Source: Pseudomonas sp. GD03858
Lineage (GTDB): Bacteria > Pseudomonadota > Gammaproteobacteria > Pseudomonadales > Pseudomonadaceae
DNA: 64,000 nucleotides
Assembly: GCF_029840925.1 (NCBI RefSeq)
Contig: NZ_JAOCDM010000010.1
Coordinates: 1 to 64,000 of the forward strand
Direction of reading: 5' to 3'
Shown: positions 7,606 to 21,181 of the stretch, in pieces
How the letters are laid out: every line of letters begins with the position of its first letter
How positions within the stretch are numbered: position 1 is the first letter of the stretch
Notes under the pieces: model-generated
Database searches by the model: none
What the model saw: the letters and a program-made list of their open reading frames with translations, nothing else
Told to the model about the DNA's origin: nothing
Program-made: the position numbers and the translations under genes

Positions 7606-9630
7606 ATGAACCACTTGAACGATGCTCCGGTCTTCACCAGCGATTTCGCGCTGGAGCAGTTATGCGCTTTCGCCAGGAACATGGAAGAGCTGGATTTCGT
7701 GCTGATGTTCATGCCGATCTTCGGTTCGCAAGTGCCCAGTGAGATGTTCCTGCGCTTGCGTGCAGATCTTCTGGCGGGCGACATCAGCAGCCCCGGCTAT
7801 GTGGTAGAGGATCGCGGTCAGGACAATGCCCGCTACGACGACGAACACCAGGTGATCGTCGTCAACCCGGAAAAAATCGAACTGGCACTGACCACCCCAA
7901 GCTCCACGCCGAACCTGCTTATGGCCTTGCTCGGTACCTTCGGCCAGTATCTGGCGGACCTCTACGCATCGGACGACAGCGACTGGCCCAGGCCGCAAGC
8001 ACAGGAGCTGCGCAGCATCGGCTCACGCTATGCCAGCCTGATGGCATTCTGCGACGACCAGACCAGGGATGGGACGGTGTTTGCCCATTACACCAGCGAC
8101 GAGCACGACGCGGCGTTGCTACTCGATGCGAGCGAGGCGCCAGCAGTAGATGAACTCTTGCCCGAAGACGCATGGCAATTGTCCATCGAACCTCGATTCG
8201 GTGCCGGAGACGGCGGCCATGAATCGGTGGAAGAAGTACTGAGCGAGGTCGGCTTCTCCCACCAGGAATGCAAAGCCATCTACTTCGGCAACTGGATACG
8301 TGACCACTCGCAACTGATCGATCCCAAGCTGGTTCGCCCGGAGCACGCCCCCAAGCAGTTCCCCGCGAAACTCTCGAGGGAGGCACTGACCCAGGTGGTC
8401 GACATGCTTGCGCTCAAGGCGTTCAACAGCCTGCAACTCTCCGAAAGTGGACGTGAGGCTTACCGGGTGACCCAGGCACTGCTTGGGGTCTATCGCGCAT
8501 CGGAGCATATCGACAACCCTACCAACCTCGAGAACGACCCCGTCGACCCGAAAACGATCGACGAGGATTTCGAGCCGCTGGTACTGCCCGACGACCCTGA
8601 TAACGAGGTCTACTACAGCACCTCGATGAAAGCCTACATAGACGGCCCGGCGAGGTACATGAACAGCAGGATCTACCAGGCTGCCACGGCAGGTCGAACC
8701 CCGGAAGGCATGCGTTTGTTCGGCGAGGCCCTGCACGTGCTGGAGGATTATTTCGCCCACTCCAACTTTGTCGAACTGAGCCTGCGCAAGCTGGGGCACG
8801 AAGACGTGCTGCCGTGGACCACGCAGGTTCCCTGCCGACACGACTATCCCGTCGTGACCGGCCTGTTCAGCGGCCTGGACATTCTCGCCAGCATCGCCGA
8901 GCCGCTGAGCAAGATGCTGTTTCCCGCCAACCCCCTGTTCTTCGAGCCGCTCAGGAGAGGTTACCGCAGCGACGCCGAGCAGATGATGCTGATCCTGCTG
9001 CGCGAGCAGGAAAACCCGATGTGGCTGAAATCGCTGGAGAACATGCTGGCCATGCGTGACCGGATCGCCGACAACCCACTGTTGCGCTTCGCGCACCTCG
9101 GGTTCTGGGCCCTGACCCTGCCATTGCGACTGGTCGGCCACTATTGCAACCGCGTTTTCCAGTCGTTGCTGGTGAAACTGGGGGATCTGGTGGATGACCT
9201 GCAAACCAGCATGGGCGACGACCCCAACACCTCTCCAGGCGTCGATCCTACCCATTCACAACTGGCCAAGGATCACGACACCCATCCGTTCCACACGCTG
9301 GCCATGCTGCTGGCGCGCGAGGCGGTTCGCCAGGTAGGTGCGCATATGCAGGCACACTGGAACGGCGAGGTCAGCTATCCGCCCGCGGACCTTGCAGTGA
9401 ACTTCCTGTGTCATCCCAACGACTGCGACTGGCAGGACGCGATCGTCGACGAATGGGCGAGCACTCACCAGACGCAAATCGAAGCCGGCAAATACGCCAG
9501 CGAATTCGAACGGCTGCGCGACGAGTACATGGCGAAAGCGCACGAGACGATACGGGCCTTGGCTGCGAACGGCAACTATACCCCGGTGAAAACCAGCGAA
9601 AGCTTCCGCACGCTCTTCCCGTTCCGTTGA
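7606..9630 (+). CDS. Het-C-domain protein of unknown role
   Basis: A 674-residue protein, predicted soluble, with no signal peptide. The middle (about 205-460) carries Het-C-like signatures: CKAIYFGNWIRDHSQLIDP and EALHVLEDYFAHSNFVELS. The H-x3-D-x3-HS spacing in the latter recalls metal sites of P1-nuclease/phospholipase C-like folds. Het-C proteins are known from filamentous fungi (heterokaryon incompatibility) and some pseudomonads. A catalytic role has not been settled. The ATG at 7606 follows GAGAGGAC. The gene sits alone between the nag operon and purL, which are near neighbours in related species, suggesting an accessory insertion. Its biochemical function is unknown to me. Confidence 0.75.
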   Translation: MNHLNDAPVFTSDFALEQLCAFARNMEELDFVLMFMPIFGSQVPSEMFLRLRADLLAGDISSPGYVVEDRGQDNARYDDEHQVIVVNPEKIELALTTPSSTPNLLMALLGTFGQYLADLYASDDSDWPRPQAQELRSIGSRYASLMAFCDDQTRDGTVFAHYTSDEHDAALLLDASEAPAVDELLPEDAWQLSIEPRFGAGDGGHESVEEVLSEVGFSHQECKAIYFGNWIRDHSQLIDPKLVRPEHAPKQFPAKLSREALTQVVDMLALKAFNSLQLSESGREAYRVTQALLGVYRASEHIDNPTNLENDPVDPKTIDEDFEPLVLPDDPDNEVYYSTSMKAYIDGPARYMNSRIYQAATAGRTPEGMRLFGEALHVLEDYFAHSNFVELSLRKLGHEDVLPWTTQVPCRHDYPVVTGLFSGLDILASIAEPLSKMLFPANPLFFEPLRRGYRSDAEQMMLILLREQENPMWLKSLENMLAMRDRIADNPLLRFAHLGFWALTLPLRLVGHYCNRVFQSLLVKLGDLVDDLQTSMGDDPNTSPGVDPTHSQLAKDHDTHPFHTLAMLLAREAVRQVGAHMQAHWNGEVSYPPADLAVNFLCHPNDCDWQDAIVDEWASTHQTQIEAGKYASEFERLRDEYMAKAHETIRALAANGNYTPVKTSESFRTLFPFR

Positions 9631-9640
9631 CCACAATGCA

Positions 9641-9664
9641 ATCGGGGCCGCTGCGCGGCCCCGA
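9641..9664. terminator. GC hairpin between convergent genes
   Basis: ATCGGGGCCG and CGCGGCCCCGAT form a strong stem directly after the Het-C gene stop. On the other strand it ends the purL/YqfO-like transcript, so it probably serves both directions. Confidence 0.6.
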
Positions 9665-9670
9665 TCGGGT

Positions 9671-9982
9671 TCACAGATCCAGCAGTTGCCAGACCTCGTA
9701 CGCCGGTGTCTGGTAGGGGTGGCTGTGCTTGAGCGCGGCGACCGCCTGGGCGATCAGCGCATCAGCCACCACCAGCTCCACCTTCCACTCCTCGACCACC
9801 TCGACCTGGCCAGTCTGCCCGAGGTACGGCTGGCTGCCGTCCAACGGGCGGAACTGGCCCTGGCCCAGGGTCTGCCAGGCGCAGTGGTCATAGTCGCCGA
9901 TGCGCCCGCCACCGGCGGTGAACACGGCGGTCTTGACCACCTCGACATGGCTGTCGGGGACGAAGAAGGCGAGCTTGTACAC
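9671..9982 (-). CDS. YqfO/NIF3-like small protein
   Basis: A 103-residue protein beginning VYKLAFFVPDSHVEVVKTAV and ending SHPYQTPAYEVWQL. This is the stand-alone form of the domain inserted in NIF3/YqfO dinuclear-metal proteins, and its structure resembles PII/CutA-like folds. Start: the GTG at 9982 matches the family N-terminus. An ATG farther upstream at 10045 would lie inside purL. It begins 2 nt after the purL stop and is surely co-transcribed with it. The function is not established. Confidence 0.75.
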   Translation of the reverse strand: MYKLAFFVPDSHVEVVKTAVFTAGGGRIGDYDHCAWQTLGQGQFRPLDGSQPYLGQTGQVEVVEEWKVELVVADALIAQAVAALKHSHPYQTPAYEVWQLLDL

Positions 9983-9984
9983 CC

Positions 9985-13884
<3,900 letters not shown>

Positions 13885-14010
13885 CGTCGGGACAGCCTCA
13901 GGAAGGGGTGTGCTTAGAGGCCGTGCATTCTAGCCTAATTCGCAGGCTTTCGGCACCCGCTCAAAGCCAATGCTGCCGGGCGGCGGAACCGGACTTTCGG
14001 GTCAAAAAAG

Positions 14011-14136
14011 CAGCTGCAAGCTACAAGCTTCAAGCGGCAAGAAAAAGCGGGGGCGCACACTCTGCTTTTTCTTGCAGCTTGCAGCTTGCCGCTTGCAGCT
14101 TGCTGCTTGCTGCTTGCAGCTTGCAGCTTGCAGCTC
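14011..14136. repeat. Heptamer-repeat hairpin array 1 (between purL and mltF)
   Basis: A left arm of CAAGCNN-type units (14011-14047) faces nine tandem CTTGCNG heptamers (14071-14133), with AAAAAGC/GCTTTTT next to the loop. The arms can pair into one long stem. The same design recurs at 27561-27684 and 29243-29331. The 323-nt gap between purL and mltF holds this array and the two promoters. Confidence 0.8.
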
Positions 14137-14147
14137 ATATCCGCTAA

Positions 14148-15665
<1,518 letters not shown>

Positions 15666-15669
15666 CGCC

Positions 15670-15724
15670 ATCGCGGGGCAAGCCCGCTCCCACGATACCC
15701 GTGGGAGCGGGCTTGCCCCGCGAT
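15670..15724. repeat. REP pair (class B)
   Basis: Perfect 24-nt arms (one reads GTGGGAGCGGGCTTGCCCCG then CGAT) flank a 7-nt loop between the mltF and tadA stops. It probably also acts as a bidirectional terminator. Confidence 0.85.
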
Positions 15725-15727
15725 CGA

Positions 15728-16210
15728 TCATTGACCTTTCGCCCGCCGCGCCTTGAAGAACTCGCTCAGGATCGCCCCGCACTCCTGCGCCAGCACCCCA
15801 CCCTCGACCATCACCCGATGATTGAGAAAGCCCTGCCCGAAGAACTGCCCCTGGCTCTGCACGATCCCCGCCTTGGGCTCCAGCGCCCCGTAGACCACCC
15901 GTGCCACCCGCGAATGCACGATCAACCCCGCGCACATGCTGCACGGCTCCAGGGTCACGTACAGCGTGCTGCCCGGCAACCGGTAGTTGCTGGCGGACTT
16001 GGCCGCGGCGCGAATCGCCACCATTTCGGCATGAGCACTGGGGTCGCTGTCGATGATCGGCCGATTGAAGCCCTGGCCAATCACCTGGCCATGCTGCACC
16101 AGCACCGCGCCCACCGGCACTTCGCCCAGGGCCGCGCCCTGCGCCGCCAGCTCCAGGGCCAGGCGCATGAATTCCTGGTCGCGGCTGCGATCGATGATCT
16201 GCGGTCGCAT
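15728..16210 (-). CDS. tadA: tRNA-specific adenosine deaminase
   Basis: A 160-residue zinc deaminase that converts A34 to inosine in tRNA-Arg(ACG). The zinc and catalytic motifs are HAEMVAIRAA (His, Glu) and LEPCSMCAGLIVHSRV (two Cys). The longer open frame to 16594 is the overlapping cumA coding region in another frame; the real start ATG is at 16210. That ATG overlaps the cumA stop as TGATG, so the pair is translationally coupled. This downstream gene is probably the one called cumB in older P. putida work. Its deaminase identity is clear from the motifs. Confidence 0.92.
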   Translation of the reverse strand: MRPQIIDRSRDQEFMRLALELAAQGAALGEVPVGAVLVQHGQVIGQGFNRPIIDSDPSAHAEMVAIRAAAKSASNYRLPGSTLYVTLEPCSMCAGLIVHSRVARVVYGALEPKAGIVQSQGQFFGQGFLNHRVMVEGGVLAQECGAILSEFFKARRAKGQ

Positions 16211-17592
16211 CAGACCACCGCGATCGCGGCCATCAGGCCGGTTTCCATGTGGTCGATGACGTGGCAGTGGAACATCCAGGTGCCGGGGTTGTCCGCCACC
16301 AGCGCCACCTGCGCCCGCTCGTTCTTGCCCAGCAGGTAGGTGTCGGTGAACCACGGCTCGACAATCTTGCGCCGATTCGAGGCGATCACCTTGAAACTCA
16401 TGCCGTGCAGGTGGATCGGGTGCTGGTACTGGGTCATGTTCTTCAGCTCGAAGATATAGCTCTTGCCCTTGCGCAGCGTGGCGATCGGCCGGTCGGCGCA
16501 GGTCTTGTCGGTGATGTCCCAGGCCTGGCCGTTGATCTGCCACAGGCTCGGCGGCTTGCCGTTCTCGGTGTTCACCGAGACCTTGCCGACCCATTCGAAA
16601 TTGAAGTTGAGCTTCTCGGCGTTCTCCAGGTCCGGTTCGGCCACCGGATTGGGCGGCAGCGCCTTGGGCCAGTCGCCAGGCGCTTCGCTGCTGGCCACCG
16701 AGCGCAGGGTGCCCAGGCGCACGAATCCATCGCGCAGGGAGATCTCTTCGCCGGCCTCGGGAATGCGGATCGCCAGGCAGATGCGCATGCCCGGGCCAAG
16801 CCAGTACTCGTCGTCCAGCGGACGCGGAGTGACCGGATTGCCGTCGAGGGCGTAGATCATCGCCTCGCAGTTGCCCTTGAGGTTCAACCGGTAGGTCCAG
16901 GTGTTGTCCAGGTTCAGCAGGCGCACCCGCACGACCTGCCCCGCCGGCAGTTCGGTGACCGACTCAGGTTGGCCATTGATGGTGATCAGGCGCCCCGCGG
17001 TGCCGTTGCGGGCAGCCTCACGGGGGATGCTGAAGGGCATCCAGGCACCCTGCTCGTCCACGTGCCAGTTCTTCAGGCTCAGCGTGCGCTCGTGCCTGAA
17101 GCCGGTCGGCTCGCGCTCCTCGACGATCAGCGGCCCGACCAGGCCGCGCCCCAGCTCCTCGGAGCTGCTCACATGCGGGTGGTACCAATAGCTGCCGGCA
17201 TCCGGCACGCGGAACTTGTAGTCGAAGTACTCGCCCGGCTTGACCGGCAGCTGCGAGACGTACGGCACTCCGTCCATCTCCAGCGGCAGGCGAATGCCAT
17301 GCCAGTGAATGGTGGTCTCCACCGGCAGGCGGTTGATGAAGCGCACCCGCAGCCAGGTGCCTTGGCGCACCCGCAGCTCGGTACCCGGCGCCGACGGGCC
17401 GAAGGCCCAGGCTTCGGTCTTGAAGCCCGGCACCAACTCGACATCCAGGGGCGCGGCGATCAGTTCGTAGTCGTGCCCGGCGTTGTCGTCCTCGACCTTG
17501 CCCAGCCAGTAGCGCGCCGCGCCTCCGGCGCCTAGACCTACCACCACCAGGCCGGTCAGGCCCTTGAGCATTTGTCGACGGGTAAAGGACAT
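16210..17592 (-). CDS. cumA: Multicopper oxidase (CumA type), Tat-exported
   Basis: A 460-residue periplasmic multicopper oxidase. The N-terminus FTRRQMLKGLTGLVVVGLG is a twin-arginine signal. All copper-ligand clusters are present: HWHGIRLPLEMDG, YWYHPHVSS, HPIHLHGMSF and the T1/T3 motif FHCHVIDHMETGLM. In P. putida GB-1 the cumA gene was reported to affect Mn(II) oxidation, though later work points to other oxidases as the main enzymes. The physiological substrate is therefore uncertain. It forms a two-gene unit with tadA. Confidence 0.9.
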   Translation of the reverse strand: MSFTRRQMLKGLTGLVVVGLGAGGAARYWLGKVEDDNAGHDYELIAAPLDVELVPGFKTEAWAFGPSAPGTELRVRQGTWLRVRFINRLPVETTIHWHGIRLPLEMDGVPYVSQLPVKPGEYFDYKFRVPDAGSYWYHPHVSSSEELGRGLVGPLIVEEREPTGFRHERTLSLKNWHVDEQGAWMPFSIPREAARNGTAGRLITINGQPESVTELPAGQVVRVRLLNLDNTWTYRLNLKGNCEAMIYALDGNPVTPRPLDDEYWLGPGMRICLAIRIPEAGEEISLRDGFVRLGTLRSVASSEAPGDWPKALPPNPVAEPDLENAEKLNFNFEWVGKVSVNTENGKPPSLWQINGQAWDITDKTCADRPIATLRKGKSYIFELKNMTQYQHPIHLHGMSFKVIASNRRKIVEPWFTDTYLLGKNERAQVALVADNPGTWMFHCHVIDHMETGLMAAIAVV

Positions 17593-17787
17593 CAGTGCGG
17601 GTACCTCGTTTCAGCGCGATCAAGCTGCCAGCGGGGCTGGCGATGAAGGGCGAATACGATACACCTGCATTTGCGAAATATTAAGTGAAGTCTTGTCGCA
17701 GGACGGCCAGCGGCGCAACGCCTCCATTATCCATCCGAGCCCCATGCGCATGGCTCCCACTGGTTCGCCAGGATCGCCGGCAGCAGA

Positions 17788-18822
17788 TCATGCCGACTGC
17801 ACTGCAAGTATGTCTTCAGCGGTCTGCCGGCCCAGCAGCGGCGCCAGAATGACGCCTGGATGGGCGACAGCGACAAACAGCCCCTCGAAGCCTGGCAGAA
17901 ACCGACGTAGCGGCCAGCCATCGGTTGTCTTGGGTCGTTGCACGGCATGCAGCGAACGCAACGTCACCGCGCAGTCCGGGTGCAGTGATTGGCGAACCGC
18001 CGCCAGGCTGTCCCGGCCCAGGGCTTGCAGCTTGTCATGCCCAGGAAAATCGGCGGCAGACAACAAGCCACCGGCCAGCGTCGGGCGCAGTTCAAGGGAC
18101 TGGCCATAAAGCAGATGACGCAGTGATACGGATCGGGCATCGAAGCGCAGCAACACCGCCGGTTCTTCGTAAAGAGGCAGTTGCACATCCAGCGGGCCGA
18201 CCAATGCCTGAGCGCCCATCGCGTTGGCCAGCACCACCACGTCAGCCTGGATGACGCCACCCAGGGTACGCACGCCGCAGACCCGATGCCCATTGAGTAC
18301 AAGACCCGAAACCTCACAGCCGGCCAGCAAGCGTGCGCCATCCGCTTGCGCGGCGGCCAGCAGGCGGTGGGCCAACTGGTCCGGTTCCACGGCAAACTCT
18401 TCAGGCGCCCAGAGCGCCAGCTCCGGCGGCCGTGCCAGGGCCGGTTCCAGTTGCTGGATCTGCTTGCGTCCGACCTCCGCCATGCTCACGCCAGCGGCCT
18501 GCTGCTCGGCGAGCATGCGCTGGGTTTGCTGGTCACTGTCGAGCCAGATCAAGGCGCCCTGCGCAGCCACCGGCAATGGCCCAAGGGTCTGTGCCAGACG
18601 AGCGAACTCGCCGAGCGCCTGCTGCTCGAGTGCGAACCGGGCGGGATGCTCGGAAGGCAGGCGGCTACCCGTGCCAACCCAGCCGTAGGATTGGCCGGTG
18701 ACGCCCTGGCCCATGGCACGCTCGCGCTCGAACACGGTGACCCTGGCCCCCCGACGGGCGAGATGCCAGGCAATCGAGGCACCGAGAATGCCGCCACCCA
18801 CTACTGCTGCATGAAGCGCCAT
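17788..18822 (-). CDS. FAD-dependent amine/amino-acid oxidoreductase (DAO family)
   Basis: A 344-residue flavoprotein of the D-amino-acid oxidase/glycine oxidase superfamily. The N-terminal Rossmann ADP-binding motif is VVGGGILGASIAWHLARRG, followed by FERERAMGQGVTG. The C-terminal GLFVAVAHPGVILAPLLG is the second FAD contact typical of this family. The start at 18822 (MALHAAVVGGG) puts the dinucleotide fold at the very N-terminus; an upstream ATG at 18867 gives an unlikely extension. It is a single gene with no partner to reveal the substrate. It belongs to an accessory stretch between cumA and guaA. Confidence 0.8.
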   Translation of the reverse strand: MALHAAVVGGGILGASIAWHLARRGARVTVFERERAMGQGVTGQSYGWVGTGSRLPSEHPARFALEQQALGEFARLAQTLGPLPVAAQGALIWLDSDQQTQRMLAEQQAAGVSMAEVGRKQIQQLEPALARPPELALWAPEEFAVEPDQLAHRLLAAAQADGARLLAGCEVSGLVLNGHRVCGVRTLGGVIQADVVVLANAMGAQALVGPLDVQLPLYEEPAVLLRFDARSVSLRHLLYGQSLELRPTLAGGLLSAADFPGHDKLQALGRDSLAAVRQSLHPDCAVTLRSLHAVQRPKTTDGWPLRRFLPGFEGLFVAVAHPGVILAPLLGRQTAEDILAVQSA

Positions 18823-18921
18823 GGCACAGCATCCTTGTACAAAGCCGAAGAAACGCAGTGTGGACAAGAATCGGCAGGACGTCTGTGAACAATCGTGTCG
18901 GGGCCGCGTCAGGATCGGTCA

Positions 18922-19509
18922 TCACCTGTGGGCCAACAACCCGCGCAACAGTAGCCTCAGGGCTTCAAGCCCCTGTTCCAGGCGCGCCTCGCTATCCTCT
19001 CCCTGCGCGATCCACTGCGCGGCCTCGGCCAGGCTGCCATAGATCAATGCCGCCAATGCCCGCGGATCGGCCTGGGTCATCACGCCCCCCTCGACCAACT
19101 GCCGCACCAGCCGCTGCATGGTCGCCAGGCACTGCTGGTGCGAGGCGTGCGAGGCAGCGCCCAGCACCGCCCGGGCATCACGCAGCACGATGCGTTGCAT
19201 ATCCGGCTCCACGGCCATCTCGAGGTAAGTGCGACAACGGCGCTGGAAACCTTCCCAGGCATCCTCGGCGGTAACGGTGATGCGGTTCAGGCGCTCGTCT
19301 ACCTCGCCGTCTATCTGCGCCACCACCGCCGCCAACAAGCCCTGCTTGTCACCGAAATGATGGTAGAGCGCGCCCCGTGTCAAACCCGCTCGGGCTGTCA
19401 GGTCATCCATCGAGGTATTGGCGTAGCCCTGCTCACTGAATACCTTGCGCGCCATGGCCAGCAGCGTGGCTCGCGTCTGCTCCATCTCGGCGCGGGTGCG
19501 TCGGACCAT
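18922..19509 (-). CDS. TetR-family repressor
   Basis: A 195-residue regulator with an N-terminal TetR helix-turn-helix (about 10-60; TSMDDLTARAGLTRGALYHH) and a divergent ligand-binding C-terminus with the AcrR-like C-domain (SLAEAAQWIA). It is transcribed away from the MFS gene at 19632, across an intergenic region with three related half-sites, the standard layout for a repressor of an efflux pump. AGGAGAG precedes the start. The inducer is unknown. Confidence 0.88.
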   Translation of the reverse strand: MVRRTRAEMEQTRATLLAMARKVFSEQGYANTSMDDLTARAGLTRGALYHHFGDKQGLLAAVVAQIDGEVDERLNRITVTAEDAWEGFQRRCRTYLEMAVEPDMQRIVLRDARAVLGAASHASHQQCLATMQRLVRQLVEGGVMTQADPRALAALIYGSLAEAAQWIAQGEDSEARLEQGLEALRLLLRGLLAHR

Positions 19510-19522
19510 GCGCTCTCTCCTT

Positions 19523-19582
19523 TACATACACACTGCATGATTGATTACATTCAAAGCGTATGTATATGATCCATTCATACGC
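19523..19582. promoter_or_regulatory. Putative TetR operator and divergent promoter
   Basis: Half-sites TACATAC (19523-19529), GCGTATGTA (19556-19564) and CATACGC (19576-19582) form two inverted pairs. GCGTATG/CATACGC brackets TATGAT (19565-19570). That hexamer with TTGATT (19541-19546, spacer 18) makes a credible sigma-70 promoter for the MFS gene. Repressor binding at these sites would block it. Confidence 0.5.
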
Positions 19583-19631
19583 ATTGCACGTATTTTCGCC
19601 AACACACCTCGCAGTGACAAGGGACTGGATC

Positions 19632-20828
19632 ATGGGCACATCGACTGGCGCAGCACCCCTGCATGACAACTGGCTCGCGGTAGGCGCCGCGGGTCTGGCC
19701 ACCTTCTCGGTGGTCACCACGGAAATGTTGCCGGTGGGCTTGCTGACGCCCATCGCCGAAACCCTGGACAGCAGCACCGGCACCACCGGCCTGACACTGA
19801 CCCTGCCCTCGCTGCTGGCCGCGCTGTTCGCCCCTCTGGTCGTGGTCGCCGCTGGCGGCGTGGACCGCCGGCGGATCCTCTGCGGCCTGCTGGGCCTGCT
19901 GGCGCTCGCCAACCTCGCCTCGGCGCTGGCCCCGAACATCGGCTGGCTGCTGGCGGCACGGGTGCTGGTCGGCTTCTGCATCGGCGGCATCTGGGCCATC
20001 GCCGGAGGGCTGGCCGCACGCCTGGTAGCCAACCCTGCCGTCGGCCTGGCGACGGCCATCATCTTTGGTGGCGTGGCGGCCGCCTCGGTGCTGGGCGTGC
20101 CGCTGGGCGCGATGATCGGTGATTTCGTCGGCTGGCGCTGGGCGTTCGCCGGCATGGCCGCGCTCAGCGCATTGGTGCTGCTGTTGCACCTCGCCGTGCT
20201 GCCGCCATTGCCTGTCGCCAGCGCGGTGACAGCGCGGCAGTTTTTCGCGCAGTCGGGCAATCGTGCGCTACGGATCGGGTTGCTGCTCACCCTGTTGCTG
20301 GTGGCGGGGCACTTCCTGACCTTCACCTTCGTGCGCCCCCTGCTGCTTGGCTGGTCCGGGTTCGATGACCAGTGGATCGGCGCGCTGCTGTTCGCCTATG
20401 GCGTGGCCGGGATGACCGGCAACTTCCTGGTCGGCCTGCTCGCCTCGAAGCGGCCGGGCACGACCTTGGCGCTGATCGCACTGGGACTGCTGCTGGTGCC
20501 GGCGATGTTTCTGAGCGTCGGCCACACGCCTGTCGGCGGCACCATCGCGCTGCTGACCTGGGGCCTGGCCTATGGCGGCGTTTCGGTCGGGCTGATGACC
20601 TGGATGATCAAGGCGGCGCCATCGGCGGTGGAGGTGGCCACGGCGCTGTACATTGCCGTGTTCAATGGCGCTATTGCCCTGGGATCGTGGGCAGGAGGGC
20701 AGATCGTGGACGAGCTCGGTCTGGCCGACATGCTGTGGTTGGCCGCAGCGTTGGCAGGCGCAGCCCTGCTGCTGTCCCTGACACGCCTTGAACGACGCCA
20801 GGACGCCAGCGTCGCCAGGCACTGCTGA
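19632..20828 (+). CDS. MFS drug/metabolite efflux transporter
   Basis: A 398-residue major-facilitator protein with about 12 hydrophobic segments. It has the DHA1-type loop RRRILCGLLGLLALANLASALAP-like region after helix 2 and the helix-5 motif GVPLGAMIGDFVGWRWAF. It is closest in look to the AraJ/NepI/YdhP branch. The start at ATG 19632 follows AAGGGA; the frame is open from 19560 but that part overlaps the operator. It is paired with the divergent TetR gene, so it is probably induced by its own substrate. Which compounds it exports cannot be told. Confidence 0.85.
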   Translation: MGTSTGAAPLHDNWLAVGAAGLATFSVVTTEMLPVGLLTPIAETLDSSTGTTGLTLTLPSLLAALFAPLVVVAAGGVDRRRILCGLLGLLALANLASALAPNIGWLLAARVLVGFCIGGIWAIAGGLAARLVANPAVGLATAIIFGGVAAASVLGVPLGAMIGDFVGWRWAFAGMAALSALVLLLHLAVLPPLPVASAVTARQFFAQSGNRALRIGLLLTLLLVAGHFLTFTFVRPLLLGWSGFDDQWIGALLFAYGVAGMTGNFLVGLLASKRPGTTLALIALGLLLVPAMFLSVGHTPVGGTIALLTWGLAYGGVSVGLMTWMIKAAPSAVEVATALYIAVFNGAIALGSWAGGQIVDELGLADMLWLAAALAGAALLLSLTRLERRQDASVARHC

Positions 20829-20836
20829 GAAACGGC

Positions 20837-20860
20837 AAAGCCCGCCTGACGGCGGGCTTT
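20837..20860. terminator. Terminator after the MFS gene
   Basis: AAAGCCCGCC and GGCGGGCTTT form a 10-bp stem with a 4-nt loop just after the MFS stop. It works in both directions and may originally have served the convergent guaA before the insert entered. Confidence 0.75.
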
Positions 20861-20896
20861 GCGCTTATCGGATCACGGCCCGGGCCGGGCGCGGGA

Positions 20897-20911
20897 TCAT
20901 TCCCACTCTAT
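20897..20911 (-). other. Second copy of the guaA 3' end (putative att site)
   Basis: Read on the minus strand this is ATA GAG TGG GAA TGA, encoding I-E-W-E-stop, the same last four residues as guaA (25968-25982). The seven bases CCCACTC are identical in both places. Genomic islands of many bacteria integrate in the guaA 3' end and leave this kind of duplication. The rest of 20829-21181 holds the terminator above and a reverse-strand frame without a start signal (see findings). Confidence 0.5.
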
Positions 20912-21181
20912 TATCAATAGGTACCTATAGCCACTTTTAACCGTACTCCTTAAAGCAAATTCCATTTCGAGACCATGATAAATACCATGCGAATGACTGC
21001 TCTTGAGAGTGATCTCGCTAGGAACACCTTCCCAAGGCAAGGCCGGTAAAAGCTGCCGCATCAAAACCGGAGTCCGGAGAACGTCAGTCCATAGTCGAAT
21101 CTGGCGACTGATTTGGATATCGTCACATCCATGCTCTGAGAGGCTAGGAAGCGAACGGGTTGAGCGGATCCGGCTTGAGCC

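Noticed and set aside
20837-20860. Considered as an attachment-site repeat of the island
   Set aside because: It is a simple terminator hairpin and has no copy at the guaA side.
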